Assembly (NCBI RefSeq): GCF_943192945.1 | Contig: NZ_CALPCE010000002.1 | Coordinates: 335,086-399,085, forward strand | DNA length: 64,000 nt | Direction of reading: 5' to 3' | Origin: Anaerocaecibacter muris | Lineage (GTDB): Bacteria > Bacillota > Clostridia > Christensenellales > Pumilibacteraceae | In this document: positions 1-6,924 of the stretch, piece after piece | How positions within the stretch are numbered: the first letter of the stretch is position 1 | Layout: every line of letters begins with the position of its first letter | Position numbers and translations under genes: made by a program | Notes under the pieces: generated by a model | The model's input: only the letters and a program-made list of their open reading frames with translations | Told to the model about the DNA's origin: nothing | Databases searched by the model: none

Positions 1-486
1 GCGGTTGCCGTGTTTTTTAGATAGGTCGTAAAAGCACATACCGCTTTCAATATCTTTCATAATGTCGGTTAGGTCGGAGCGTTCGCCGATTTCCGCATAC
101 TCGCCGTATTCGTAGTATTGAGGACTAATGCGCGTTTCCTCGTCCATACAGTATAAACGGGCTTGTGAGCGTTTTCCTCTGCGTTGTTCAATATGCGCGT
201 CAACGCCGATAGTTTCTTTTGATAGGTACTTTTTAATCGTTGTAAACCATTTAGGTTGAGTAAACTCGAAATACCCTTGATAATGTTCCGTTCCCGTTTC
301 GGGTGCTTTTTCTCTTTGAAAAACCACATAGCGCAATTCGGGTAAAGACTGTAAATAGGACATAAATTCTTGTTCACTTTGTACGGGGTTGTTTACGGTA
401 AAGCACCAATCGCGGGCTTGTGTGTTCCGTTTCGTTTCGGGTTGTTCTTCCGTGATAGATAGGTCAATTTTTATTTTATCGTCCAT
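1..486 (-). CDS. rep: CRESS-DNA-type rolling-circle replication initiator (Rep), N-terminal part, cut by window edge
   Basis: The reading frame is open from the ATG at 486 to the window edge, giving 162 residues with no stop. All three HUH endonuclease motifs of CRESS-DNA Reps appear in order: motif I as DWCFTVNNP near residue 27, motif II as GTEHYQGYFEF near residue 65 (His-x-Gln, as in circoviruses), and motif III as YCMDEETR near residue 113 with the presumed catalytic Tyr, followed by a Tyr/Gly-rich stretch ending YEYGEY. The family nicks the origin nonanucleotide and starts rolling-circle replication. The Lys usual three residues after the catalytic Tyr is Asp here. A GGGGG run lies 4 bases before the ATG. 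The origin hairpin is 33 bases upstream. The superfamily 3 helicase domain, if present, lies outside the window. Family assignment is strong; plasmid versus viral origin is inference. Confidence 0.88.
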   Translation of the reverse strand, partial: MDDKIKIDLSITEEQPETKRNTQARDWCFTVNNPVQSEQEFMSYLQSLPELRYVVFQREKAPETGTEHYQGYFEFTQPKWFTTIKKYLSKETIGVDAHIEQRRGKRSQARLYCMDEETRISPQYYEYGEYAEIGERSDLTDIMKDIESGMCFYDLSKKHGNR

Positions 487-499
487 AATACCCCCAAAA

Positions 500-515
500 G
501 TGTTACAGTGTTACA
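500..515. repeat. Tandem iterons GTGTTACA x2 beside the origin hairpin
   Basis: Two perfect head-to-tail copies of GTGTTACA lie between the rep start codon and the origin stem, 3 bases from the stem. CRESS Reps bind such iterons next to the hairpin, so this is the likely Rep recognition and autoregulation site. A related pair lies on the other side of the hairpin. Confidence 0.7.
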
Positions 516-518
516 TAG

Positions 519-546
519 TGGCGTAAAGGTAATACTATTTACGCCA
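519..546 (-). other. Rolling-circle origin stem-loop with CRESS nonanucleotide TAGTATTAC
   Basis: Bases 519-527 and 538-546 form a perfect 9-bp stem around a 10-base loop. On the minus strand, the Rep-coding strand, the loop reads TAGTATTACC and contains the nonanucleotide TAGTATTAC (positions 537 to 529). In circoviruses and nanoviruses Rep nicks this sequence between the seventh and eighth bases, here between 531 and 530. It lies just upstream of rep, as in CRESS genomes. Use as an origin is inferred from sequence and position. Confidence 0.85.
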
Positions 547-549
547 GCG

Positions 550-569
550 CGGGCGGCGTTCGCCGCCCG
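550..569. repeat. GC-rich perfect hairpin between origin and upstream gene
   Basis: A 9-bp perfect inverted repeat (550-558 with 561-569) closes a 2-base TT loop. No T-run follows on either strand, so it is not a typical intrinsic terminator. It could be an accessory structure of the origin or an mRNA 3' end stabiliser for the gene ending at 584. Confidence 0.5.
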
Positions 570-570
570 T

Positions 571-584
571 GTGTTGCGTGTTGC
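571..584. repeat. Second iteron-like pair GTGTTGC x2
   Basis: Two tandem copies of GTGTTGC differ by one base from the GTGTTAC core of the iterons at 500-515 and lie on the far side of the origin hairpin. They touch the stop codon of the gene ending at 584. They may be degenerate Rep-binding sites. Confidence 0.4.
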
Positions 585-904
585 TATGAGTGAATGAGCG
601 CGGCGGGCGCAACGTAGATGAGCGTTTCGCGCTTGCGCCGGCGGCGTTGCTCCGCTTGCCGCTTGCGCTGATCGCGCCGCAATAACTTAAAGTCTTTCAT
701 AAGTTCGCGCGTAACGAATTTAGTATTCTTATTGAGAATAACCATTTTCGCCTTGTAGTCTAAAATCGTATCGTCGATTATTTCACGGAAAAAGCGCGGC
801 GGCAGTTGCGTGTCGCTTTCTTTCATTGCCGTAAGCACGTCTATATTCTCGAATATGACCGCTAACTTTTCCTTGTGTAGTTCGGTAAAGTCTAATTTCT
901 CCAT
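584..904 (-). CDS. Hypothetical basic protein next to the origin
   Basis: A 106-residue protein that I do not recognise. The N-terminal 60 residues are mixed helical. The C-terminal third is strongly basic with an Arg/Lys run (RKRQAEQRRRRKRE), which suggests nucleic-acid contact. Its start overlaps the end of the upstream ATPase gene by 13 bases, so the two are probably translationally coupled. It is the last gene before the origin and rep, where a small replication or packaging accessory protein would be plausible, but nothing in the sequence proves a function. Confidence 0.6.
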   Translation of the reverse strand: MEKLDFTELHKEKLAVIFENIDVLTAMKESDTQLPPRFFREIIDDTILDYKAKMVILNKNTKFVTRELMKDFKLLRRDQRKRQAEQRRRRKRETLIYVAPAALIHS

Positions 905-1767
905 AGTTCCGTAACCTCGCCGTTATTGTTTTTTTGCTCGTTCAGATTGAAAAGCGGGTAACGCTTGCACCGCGCCAGCATAGCCGCCTTGTCGTTGCCC
1001 GTGAGCGTGGCGGGCGTGGTATGGTAGTTGCCCGTCATACCGTTGTAAAAGTATTCTTTGCCCGAATAACTGTCAACGCAGTTGTAAATATTGCCGTAGT
1101 GCGTGTATGCCGTTTTAACGCCTATTTTCGCGTTGCCGCTGTCTTTGTAACGTGCGTATTGCCGAACGCCCGAAAACTCCAAGCAGTTCCATACGGTTTT
1201 TATAAGCCGCCCGTAATAGTCGTAATAATCGCGTTTGCCTTGCACCTCTATGAGTTTGTCCGAGAGCGAACGAAAGCGTTTGTCCGCGCTGTCGTCTATT
1301 TGCGTGTCAGCCCACATCTGAACGCCGACTTTTCTTTGCCGTTCAATATACCGCAGAAAGTAGTCCGCAACACGTTCCGCTGTCATTGATTTTCTACTGT
1401 CTAACTTGCTTTGTATTTCGGGCAGAAAGATTTTTGCATACGGCAAGAGATAGTCCACAGCGTGAACGCCGTCGTATAGTCCTATGCGTTCAAATTGCAG
1501 TTCCATAGATATGCGCGGCTTATACCCAAGCCCCCGCGCTATGAAAGTATCGTCAACGACATAGACAAGGTGTTGAACGTGCGGCGCGAGAGATAAGTTT
1601 TCCCAACCGCCAGCCCGCAGCCGCTGAATTTCTTGTTTGCAAATAGATAGGTCGGTGATCGAGCGCGGCGGTATCATATACTCGGTTGCAAAATGCGCCA
1701 ATAAAGTTGTTTTACCAACGCCGCGCTCGCCGACAACGTAGGTAAGATAGTATGTTTTGTTTTCCAT
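892..1767 (-). CDS. P-loop ATPase, Zot/FtsK-HerA-like (candidate DNA export or packaging motor)
   Basis: A 291-residue protein. Walker A is GERGVGKTT near residue 14. A hydrophobic strand ending in two Asp (LVYVVDDT, near residue 77) fits Walker B. Farther on, the pattern VGVQMWADTQ followed by DKRFRSLSDKLIEV resembles the strand and arginine region of Zot and FtsK/HerA-type packaging ATPases. Zot (pI) drives extrusion of filamentous phages; FtsK-HerA ATPases package DNA in several virus groups. No transmembrane segment is evident, unlike classical Zot. I chose the ATG at 1767, preceded by a GGGGG-type ribosome site, over an upstream ATG at 1800 that falls inside a terminator-like hairpin. 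ATPase is secure; the exact family is an inference. Confidence 0.7.
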   Translation of the reverse strand: MENKTYYLTYVVGERGVGKTTLLAHFATEYMIPPRSITDLSICKQEIQRLRAGGWENLSLAPHVQHLVYVVDDTFIARGLGYKPRISMELQFERIGLYDGVHAVDYLLPYAKIFLPEIQSKLDSRKSMTAERVADYFLRYIERQRKVGVQMWADTQIDDSADKRFRSLSDKLIEVQGKRDYYDYYGRLIKTVWNCLEFSGVRQYARYKDSGNAKIGVKTAYTHYGNIYNCVDSYSGKEYFYNGMTGNYHTTPATLTGNDKAAMLARCKRYPLFNLNEQKNNNGEVTELWRN

Positions 1768-1790
1768 AAATGCCCCCGCAAAAAGTAAGA

Positions 1791-1811
1791 GAGCGGACAA
1801 AACGCCCGCTC
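1791..1811 (-). terminator. Hairpin between hypothetical gene and ATPase gene
   Basis: GAGCGG (1791-1796) pairs with CCGCTC (1806-1811). On the minus strand a pyrimidine- and T-rich tract follows. It lies after the stop of the gene at 1826 and before the ATPase start, so it may act as a weak or attenuating terminator. Confidence 0.4.
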
Positions 1812-1825
1812 CCTCGTAACTTGAA

Positions 1826-2248
1826 TTATTTGTTGCCCGATTTTCTGCCGTTTCCTTTGGGCTTGCTTGCGGGCGGCGGCGTGGGCGGCGTCGCCTCGTT
1901 CTTTTTCAGATTGTCGTAAATAAAAAACGAATTGCGCTTGCCGATATTCCCCATATGCGCGTATGCGCTTTGCTGTCCTTTACGGTACGACTTGATTTGT
2001 TCGGGGGTAAACTGCTTTGCGTATTCTTTTTTCTGCTCGGTGGTGTACGGCGTATAACGGGCTTGCGGTTGCTCGTCCGTCATACTCATTTGCTGTTGCG
2101 TAGGTTGATTTGCCATAGGCTTATGCTCCTTTTTGTCGGTATAGTCCGCTATGCTGTCGGAACGCGACACCATAATAAGGGTTGCCGAACCGTCGGCGGC
2201 GCGGGCGTATGTTCCTTGATAGCCTTGCGGTATTTTCGGGTTTGCCAT
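1826..2248 (-). CDS. Hypothetical protein, low complexity
   Basis: A 140-residue hydrophilic protein that I do not recognise. The middle is Gln/Met/Thr-rich and the C-terminus is a Pro- then Lys/Gly-rich tail ending GRKSGNK. A segment near residues 75-105 (FTPEQIKSYRKGQQSAYAHM) looks more ordered. It starts 3 bases after the stop of the 121-residue gene upstream, so the two are in one operon. It has no transmembrane segment or signal peptide. Being basic at the end and next to replication genes, it may bind DNA or a partner protein; this is only inference. Confidence 0.55.
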   Translation of the reverse strand: MANPKIPQGYQGTYARAADGSATLIMVSRSDSIADYTDKKEHKPMANQPTQQQMSMTDEQPQARYTPYTTEQKKEYAKQFTPEQIKSYRKGQQSAYAHMGNIGKRNSFFIYDNLKKNEATPPTPPPASKPKGNGRKSGNK

Positions 2249-2251
2249 AGA

Positions 2252-2617
2252 TTACGCCTTTTTCGCGGGCGCGGGCGTTTCGTCCTTTGCGGCTTTTGCG
2301 AGTAACAATTCGACAATGGTATTTGTTGCGCGGGGCAGAAAGTAAAAGTATTCGTCGTCGTTGAACATTTTCAAAACAACCGCGATATATTCCGCGCCGC
2401 TTTTGTCGCTCGTTCTCTTTTCGAGCGTAAAACTCTTGAACGGCTCAACGCCCAATTCCGTGCAGGTCTGTATGAGTTCGACAACCTCTTTATCGCACCA
2501 CACGTCAGCCGAACGCCCGTTAATGAGTTCCACGCGCACAAAATGATTTTTGCCGCCGCGTTTAGAGGGCTTTGCCACAATCTTGATTTCCTTGACTACC
2601 TTGTTTAAGTTTTCCAT
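2252..2617 (-). CDS. Hypothetical protein, possible ssDNA-binding-like role
   Basis: A 121-residue protein with a compact mixed alpha/beta core and an Ala/Lys/Pro tail (DETPAPAKKA). The first 40 residues are basic (KPSKRGGKNHFVRVE). A clear AGGAG ribosome site lies 6 bases before the ATG. It heads the run of replication-side genes leading to rep. Rolling-circle plasmids and ssDNA phages often encode a small ssDNA-binding protein at this kind of position, and size and acidic or flexible tail would fit, but I see no diagnostic OB-fold motif. Confidence 0.55.
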   Translation of the reverse strand: MENLNKVVKEIKIVAKPSKRGGKNHFVRVELINGRSADVWCDKEVVELIQTCTELGVEPFKSFTLEKRTSDKSGAEYIAVVLKMFNDDEYFYFLPRATNTIVELLLAKAAKDETPAPAKKA

Positions 2618-2745
2618 TTTTAACTCCTATAAGATTATTTTTCAGCCGCCGCAAATCACGTTGCGCACCGTAATTTCAAGCGGCTAATGGCGGGGCTTTT
2701 TGCGCTTACCCCAAGCGTTATAATTAAGTTGTAATTTGCCTTTGT

Positions 2746-4920
2746 TTATCTCATAACGTACAATTCCCACATTGTCATCATCTCGATATAAAAACCCGCA
2801 TTGTCCGACCACTCAATAGTCAGATAGCCGTCGCGTTTGCAAGATATTGTTATGGTAAATGTGTTTTCCGTTCCGTATTCCACAAGTCCGAGCGTTGCTG
2901 AGAACGGCGCAAGGCTTGTCAATTCTTTGTCGCCAGCATTGCCGCCGTCGCCCTCGTATTGCAGTTGTTGCCATTGTCCGTCATAGCCGTATTCGTAGCC
3001 GTAGCAACTGTTTCCGTCGGGCGAGTTATACCAAAAACTGTTGTTTCCGTCGTCGCGTATATTCGCCTTGATATAGTTCGCCGTAACCTTGATTTTGTCG
3101 CCCGCTTTCAGACCGCTAACCGCTATGTCAACGCTGTTCATAGTGCTGTCGCCGTAAACGTAAAGCATATCGTCGCCCAAGCGCGTCCAAGTTCCGAATT
3201 TTGCCGTAAAAGTCGTGTTTGCGGTTATCTTGTAGGTTGAAAGATTTACAACCGTTTTTCCGTCAACCGTCCAGCCCACAAACGTATCGCTGTTGAACGT
3301 AGGCATAGTTGCATAGCCGCCGTTTTGCACCTCTTGCGTTGCTACCGTCGTATTGCCGTTTTTGAACGTAACCGTGAATTTATCAACGCGGAATAACGCA
3401 GTAAATGTTACGTTTTCGGTAACGGTGTAATTGCCTACGTTGACGGTGTTCGTTCCGTCAATAGACCAGCCGACAAATACATAATTCGGCTTTGTAGGGT
3501 TGGCGGGTACGGTGGGCTTGCCGTTGCGCTCGACTATCTGCGTATTATGCGTTTTTCCGTCCGCCATAAATTTCACGTCGTACTTGTACGTTATATCTGC
3601 GACAAATACGGTATCGCTTGTTATGCGGTATTCGCTAACGTTGACCGCAACGCCGTTTACTTTCCAGCCGTTAAACACTTTGTACGCCGTGCTTGTTGCC
3701 GTCGGAGCGGTTGCGTAGTTGCCCGATTTTACGGTTTCGTTTTTCAGCGTGGTGTCCTCGTACTTGAATACAACGGAATACTGCTTTGTGAATTTTGCCG
3801 TAAACGTTACGTTCTGCGTTACGGTGTAAGCGTTAAGATTTACAACCGAATTGCCGTCTATCGTCCAGCCCTCGAACACATAGCCGTTTTTCGTAGGCGC
3901 GGCGGGCGGCGTTACGTTTGCGTTTTTCAGTACGATTTCGTTGTGGTAGTTTTCGCCGTCAACCATAAAATTGACCTCGTATTTGTGCGTTACGTCGGCA
4001 ACTATTTTTGTGTTCGCCGTTATGCGGTAAGTGGCAAGGTCGATAGGCTCGCCGTCAACCGTCCAGCCGTTGAATATAACGTAAGCCGTAGAGGGCGGCG
4101 TTGCGACTGTCAAAAGACTGTTCTTGTTTACTACTTGTATGTTGTAAACGCTCCCGTCAAACTCGAACGTGGCAACGACTTGCTCGCCGCTTTCCAATGT
4201 AGACAGATACTGTTCGTAATAACTCACGGACTTTTGCAGTTCCGCAATTTTGGCGTTCAGAGCATTGACCACCGAAGAATTGTTTTGCGTTTGCAATGTC
4301 AAATCGGCAATTTGATTGTTCAAACTTGCAATTTGCGCGTTCAGTCCGTTTATCGTCTTTGCGTTCAGAGCGTTGTTTTCTTGCAACTGCGTATTGAGAT
4401 TTTGCAAGTTCGTTAATTGCTCCGTAAGCGCGGCGATTTGCCGTTCGTTCTCGTCCTTATTGCCTTGCAGCGTAAGTATCTGCGTTGACAGTTCGGCAAT
4501 TTGCCCGTTCAGTTCCGTAATGGTAATTTCGTTGCTTGCCTTGATTGTGTTCAGCGTTTCTATTTGCGCCTCGATTGCCGCTTTTTGTTCGTTCAACGTG
4601 GCGACTTGCCCTTGATAGTCCTTGATAGTATTATTGAGGGCGGTTGCCTCGCTCGTGTACTGCGATATTAAATCGTTCTGCGTGGTGATTGTGTCGCGGT
4701 AACTGTTGATTAGTTTGTCGTATTCCTCTTTATCTTTGAGGGCGGTGGAATAGCCGTCCTCGTAGGACTTTTGCACGTCCTCTTGCGTATAAAGACCGTT
4801 GCCCGCCATTCCGTCCTTGACCTTCGACCAATTTATAATGCCCCAAGTCAATAGGAACGCGAACGCGCCGATTATGAGAATACTGAAAATAATTGTTAAT
4901 ACTTTCCTTGTCGTTGACAT
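2746..4920 (-). CDS. Membrane-anchored coiled-coil protein with five Listeria-Bacteroides (InlB-type) repeats
   Basis: A 724-residue protein. Residues 7-30 form a single hydrophobic anchor; residues about 50-245 are coiled coil rich in Gln, Asn and Ile; about 245-580 hold five beta-grasp-like repeats marked by FNGW, FEGW, FNGW, FVGW and FVGW, the Listeria-Bacteroides repeat signature seen in surface adhesins; residues about 580-724 are an aromatic-rich beta domain. The plan is a stalk with a head pointing out of the cell, suggesting attachment to a surface or another cell. It is unusual cargo next to a CRESS-type replicon. It starts 9 bases after the preceding gene and could be a spike of a virus-like particle or a cell-surface adhesin. 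Confidence 0.75.
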   Translation of the reverse strand: MSTTRKVLTIIFSILIIGAFAFLLTWGIINWSKVKDGMAGNGLYTQEDVQKSYEDGYSTALKDKEEYDKLINSYRDTITTQNDLISQYTSEATALNNTIKDYQGQVATLNEQKAAIEAQIETLNTIKASNEITITELNGQIAELSTQILTLQGNKDENERQIAALTEQLTNLQNLNTQLQENNALNAKTINGLNAQIASLNNQIADLTLQTQNNSSVVNALNAKIAELQKSVSYYEQYLSTLESGEQVVATFEFDGSVYNIQVVNKNSLLTVATPPSTAYVIFNGWTVDGEPIDLATYRITANTKIVADVTHKYEVNFMVDGENYHNEIVLKNANVTPPAAPTKNGYVFEGWTIDGNSVVNLNAYTVTQNVTFTAKFTKQYSVVFKYEDTTLKNETVKSGNYATAPTATSTAYKVFNGWKVNGVAVNVSEYRITSDTVFVADITYKYDVKFMADGKTHNTQIVERNGKPTVPANPTKPNYVFVGWSIDGTNTVNVGNYTVTENVTFTALFRVDKFTVTFKNGNTTVATQEVQNGGYATMPTFNSDTFVGWTVDGKTVVNLSTYKITANTTFTAKFGTWTRLGDDMLYVYGDSTMNSVDIAVSGLKAGDKIKVTANYIKANIRDDGNNSFWYNSPDGNSCYGYEYGYDGQWQQLQYEGDGGNAGDKELTSLAPFSATLGLVEYGTENTFTITISCKRDGYLTIEWSDNAGFYIEMMTMWELYVMR

Positions 4921-4929
4921 ATTCGCTCC

Positions 4930-5457
4930 TTATAAAATTTCGATAATGCGTAGGCGTATGCCGTTGTCCGCAAAATACTGTTCAAGAAAACTTGCGTTTT
5001 CCTTGCCCGTCGTAGCCAGCGTTAAAGTCGTTTTGTTGCTCAAAAACTTGACCGATATTTTCATAACCGCGCTGTTTACTACGTTGCCGTTCGTGTCGTA
5101 AAAGTCCATATCTACCGTTGCGAAAACCGAGCCGGCGTTTATTTTCGTATTCAGCAAAACGTAATCGTTGAGTATAACCTGATAGGTCTTTTTCTTGCCG
5201 TCAAAGTTTTCCACTTTCAATAAGTCTTTTTCAAATGCGTATGTGTCGGTGTCGTCGTATAAATCGTGATAGAATACCGCGCTCGTGGACGAATAGTTAA
5301 AACTTTCTTGCGTGAATCGGTTGCTTATATCTATTGAGCCGTTTATATAACTTTCTGCCTTGATTTCCTTATACAACCGAATCCCGCAAAATACCGCAAC
5401 GACGATTATGACGAACGAAAGCAAGTAGAGAATAACCATACCTATGATTTTTTTCAT
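4930..5457 (-). CDS. Hypothetical membrane-anchored protein
   Basis: A 175-residue protein with one N-terminal transmembrane segment (residues about 4-28, IIGMVILYLLSFVIIVVAVF) and an extracytoplasmic domain rich in Tyr, Asp and beta-forming residues. It overlaps the upstream gene by 4 bases (ATGA type), so the two are translationally coupled. Only 9 bases separate it from the repeat protein downstream, so the three probably work together at the cell surface or in particle assembly. I do not recognise the family. Confidence 0.6.
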   Translation of the reverse strand: MKKIIGMVILYLLSFVIIVVAVFCGIRLYKEIKAESYINGSIDISNRFTQESFNYSSTSAVFYHDLYDDTDTYAFEKDLLKVENFDGKKKTYQVILNDYVLLNTKINAGSVFATVDMDFYDTNGNVVNSAVMKISVKFLSNKTTLTLATTGKENASFLEQYFADNGIRLRIIEIL

Positions 5458-6419
5458 AATACCACCTCGCCGTACTCGTTATTGATTGCCTTTTCCAAGC
5501 CGTCCAGCGTAATGCCGCGACTGCGTTTTAGTGTTTTCAACTGCGTATCGTTCAACGATTTTTCCAATAGGTAAAATGTTTGCGTACCGCCGCGAATAGT
5601 GAGCGTGTCTATTTCCAGACCGTCAAAAGCGTTGTAGTCCAAGCCGATTATGCTATGCTCCAAAAACGGCGTGTCTATGTCCAGCGTTATATTGACCTTT
5701 GCGCGGGGCATATCTGCGAATAACTTTTTGCCGTCCATAGAGAGCGAAACAAAATACCCGTCGTATATTTCGCTGTACCTATACACGAACAGCGGCGCAC
5801 CGTTCAACTTGCTTGTGTCGGTAAGCGTGTAAGTCATACGTTCTTGCCAATAGGTAGTGTCAACTTTTTCGTCGCTCGTATCGTACTTTGAATTGCACTC
5901 GATAGAGCCGAATATACTTTGCGTACTGTTCCGCGCTCCGTTCTCGTCGTAGTGGAATTTAAGCACGGCATAGTTTTTGATTATGTCGGTTACATCGTCG
6001 TTTTTGAATTTGCCGCTCGTGCCGTCGTATTCTCTGATAGAAAAATATTGCGATAAGTCCAGCGTAATGTAATAATCGCCGTAGCCTTTATCGTTCGACT
6101 TTATAGCCGAGAAAACCGCGTCGAACACGTCGCCGTAATCGAAATACGTTGTGCTTTGTTTGACCGTCCATAAAAAGCCCCACAGTCTGCCGTATGTGTC
6201 GTATTTGCCGTCTAACTGAATGGAAAACGGGCGGTTGTCTATCTTGATAATAAACTGTTGGTTGCGGTTGAGTACGGTTGACACGCTCCCGTATTGACCT
6301 TTGAAACCGCTCCAATTTATGCCGTTTGTCGTATCGTAGTAGTAAAATTCCGATAATACGCGCTCGTTTGCCTCGCTTTCCTTGTGTACCTCTTTTCGAT
6401 TTTTCTTTGAGGCTTGCAA
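5454..6419 (-). CDS. Hypothetical beta-rich protein; probably downstream half of a frameshifted gene
   Basis: From about residue 17 this frame reads as a convincing beta-rich, aromatic protein (FYYYDTTNGINWSGF onward) of up to 321 residues with no transmembrane segment. The first 15 residues are Lys/Arg/Glu-rich and overlap the other-frame gene that starts at 6615. The two frames differ by +1, and no clear ribosome site precedes the ATG at 6419, so this may be the continuation of that protein after a shift near 6380-6420. The function is unknown. Size, beta content and position between an ATPase-bearing module and surface proteins would fit a structural protein, but this is speculation. Confidence 0.6.
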   Translation of the reverse strand: MQASKKNRKEVHKESEANERVLSEFYYYDTTNGINWSGFKGQYGSVSTVLNRNQQFIIKIDNRPFSIQLDGKYDTYGRLWGFLWTVKQSTTYFDYGDVFDAVFSAIKSNDKGYGDYYITLDLSQYFSIREYDGTSGKFKNDDVTDIIKNYAVLKFHYDENGARNSTQSIFGSIECNSKYDTSDEKVDTTYWQERMTYTLTDTSKLNGAPLFVYRYSEIYDGYFVSLSMDGKKLFADMPRAKVNITLDIDTPFLEHSIIGLDYNAFDGLEIDTLTIRGGTQTFYLLEKSLNDTQLKTLKRSRGITLDGLEKAINNEYGEVVL

Positions 6420-6615
6420 AATATTCGCTCAACTGTTTTTCATACCGCTTTATCATTATTTCGGTTATTCGGCTAATCGTCTTTTCTTGCGTTTCCGTCA
6501 TACCGTCCTTGTTCAAATCGCTCACTTTAACGTATAAAGGCACGTTCAGCATTAAAGAGCCGTCTTGTTTTTGCAAGCCGATATATGCGACCTTTTGAAA
6601 AAACTCTTGCGCCAT
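6088..6615 (-). CDS. Hypothetical protein; upstream half of a probable frameshifted gene
   Basis: The first 75 or so residues look like a real protein: MAQEFFQKVAYIGLQKQDG, then a predicted amphipathic helix ending in EYFASLKEKSK. After that the frame becomes Arg/Lys/Gln-rich and resembles out-of-frame translation of the other frame. The open frame overlaps its downstream neighbour by about 330 bases, far more than normal gene overlaps. Either the true product is a fusion made by a natural or programmed +1 shift near 6380-6420, or the genome or assembly carries an indel. It starts 3 bases after the stop of the small Cro-like gene. Confidence 0.5.
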   Translation of the reverse strand: MAQEFFQKVAYIGLQKQDGSLMLNVPLYVKVSDLNKDGMTETQEKTISRITEIMIKRYEKQLSEYFASLKEKSKRGTQGKRGKRARIIGILLLRYDKRHKLERFQRSIRERVNRTQPQPTVYYQDRQPPVFHSVRRQIRHIRQTVGLFMDGQTKHNVFRLRRRVRRGFLGYKVER

Positions 6616-6618
6616 AAT

Positions 6619-6855
6619 TTACCCCTTGCCGATATTCGGTATTGATTTTCCCAACGCCGCCCAATCTATCATTTTGATTGCCTCGTCCGCGCCGAAATAG
6701 TAAATGAATTTCCGCGCCGTTGCCTCGTTTACCGCGCCGCCGTCTAACAGCGTTTGTATTTCTCTTTCGTCAACGCCGATTTCACGCGCCAGCATAGCCG
6801 CAGTTATGCCGTACTTGTCTAAAAAGGCTTGCAATAATTCTTTTTTGATTATCAC
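6619..6855 (-). CDS. Small helix-turn-helix protein, Cro/XRE-like
   Basis: A 78-residue protein. Residues about 6-35 (LLQAFLDKYGITAAMLAREI, then GVDEREIQTLL) fit an XRE-type helix-turn-helix, with the pattern ITAAMLAREIGVDEREI matching the two-helix unit. The C-terminus has a short amphipathic tail. Such small repressors control mobile elements. It lies between the sigma-like gene and the structural-type genes, 3 bases before the frameshifted pair, so it probably regulates that operon or is co-transcribed with it. Confidence 0.6.
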   Translation of the reverse strand: MIIKKELLQAFLDKYGITAAMLAREIGVDEREIQTLLDGGAVNEATARKFIYYFGADEAIKMIDWAALGKSIPNIGKG

Positions 6856-6924
6856 TTTTTCACGCTCCCGTTTCAGTAGTAGGCGGTTTTTGCGCCTCTA
6901 CCTATACCCACGAAAACGGGGCAA

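Noticed and set aside
69..377. Short Arg/Lys-rich open frame on the minus strand
   Set aside because: It lies fully inside the Rep frame, which has all three HUH motifs.
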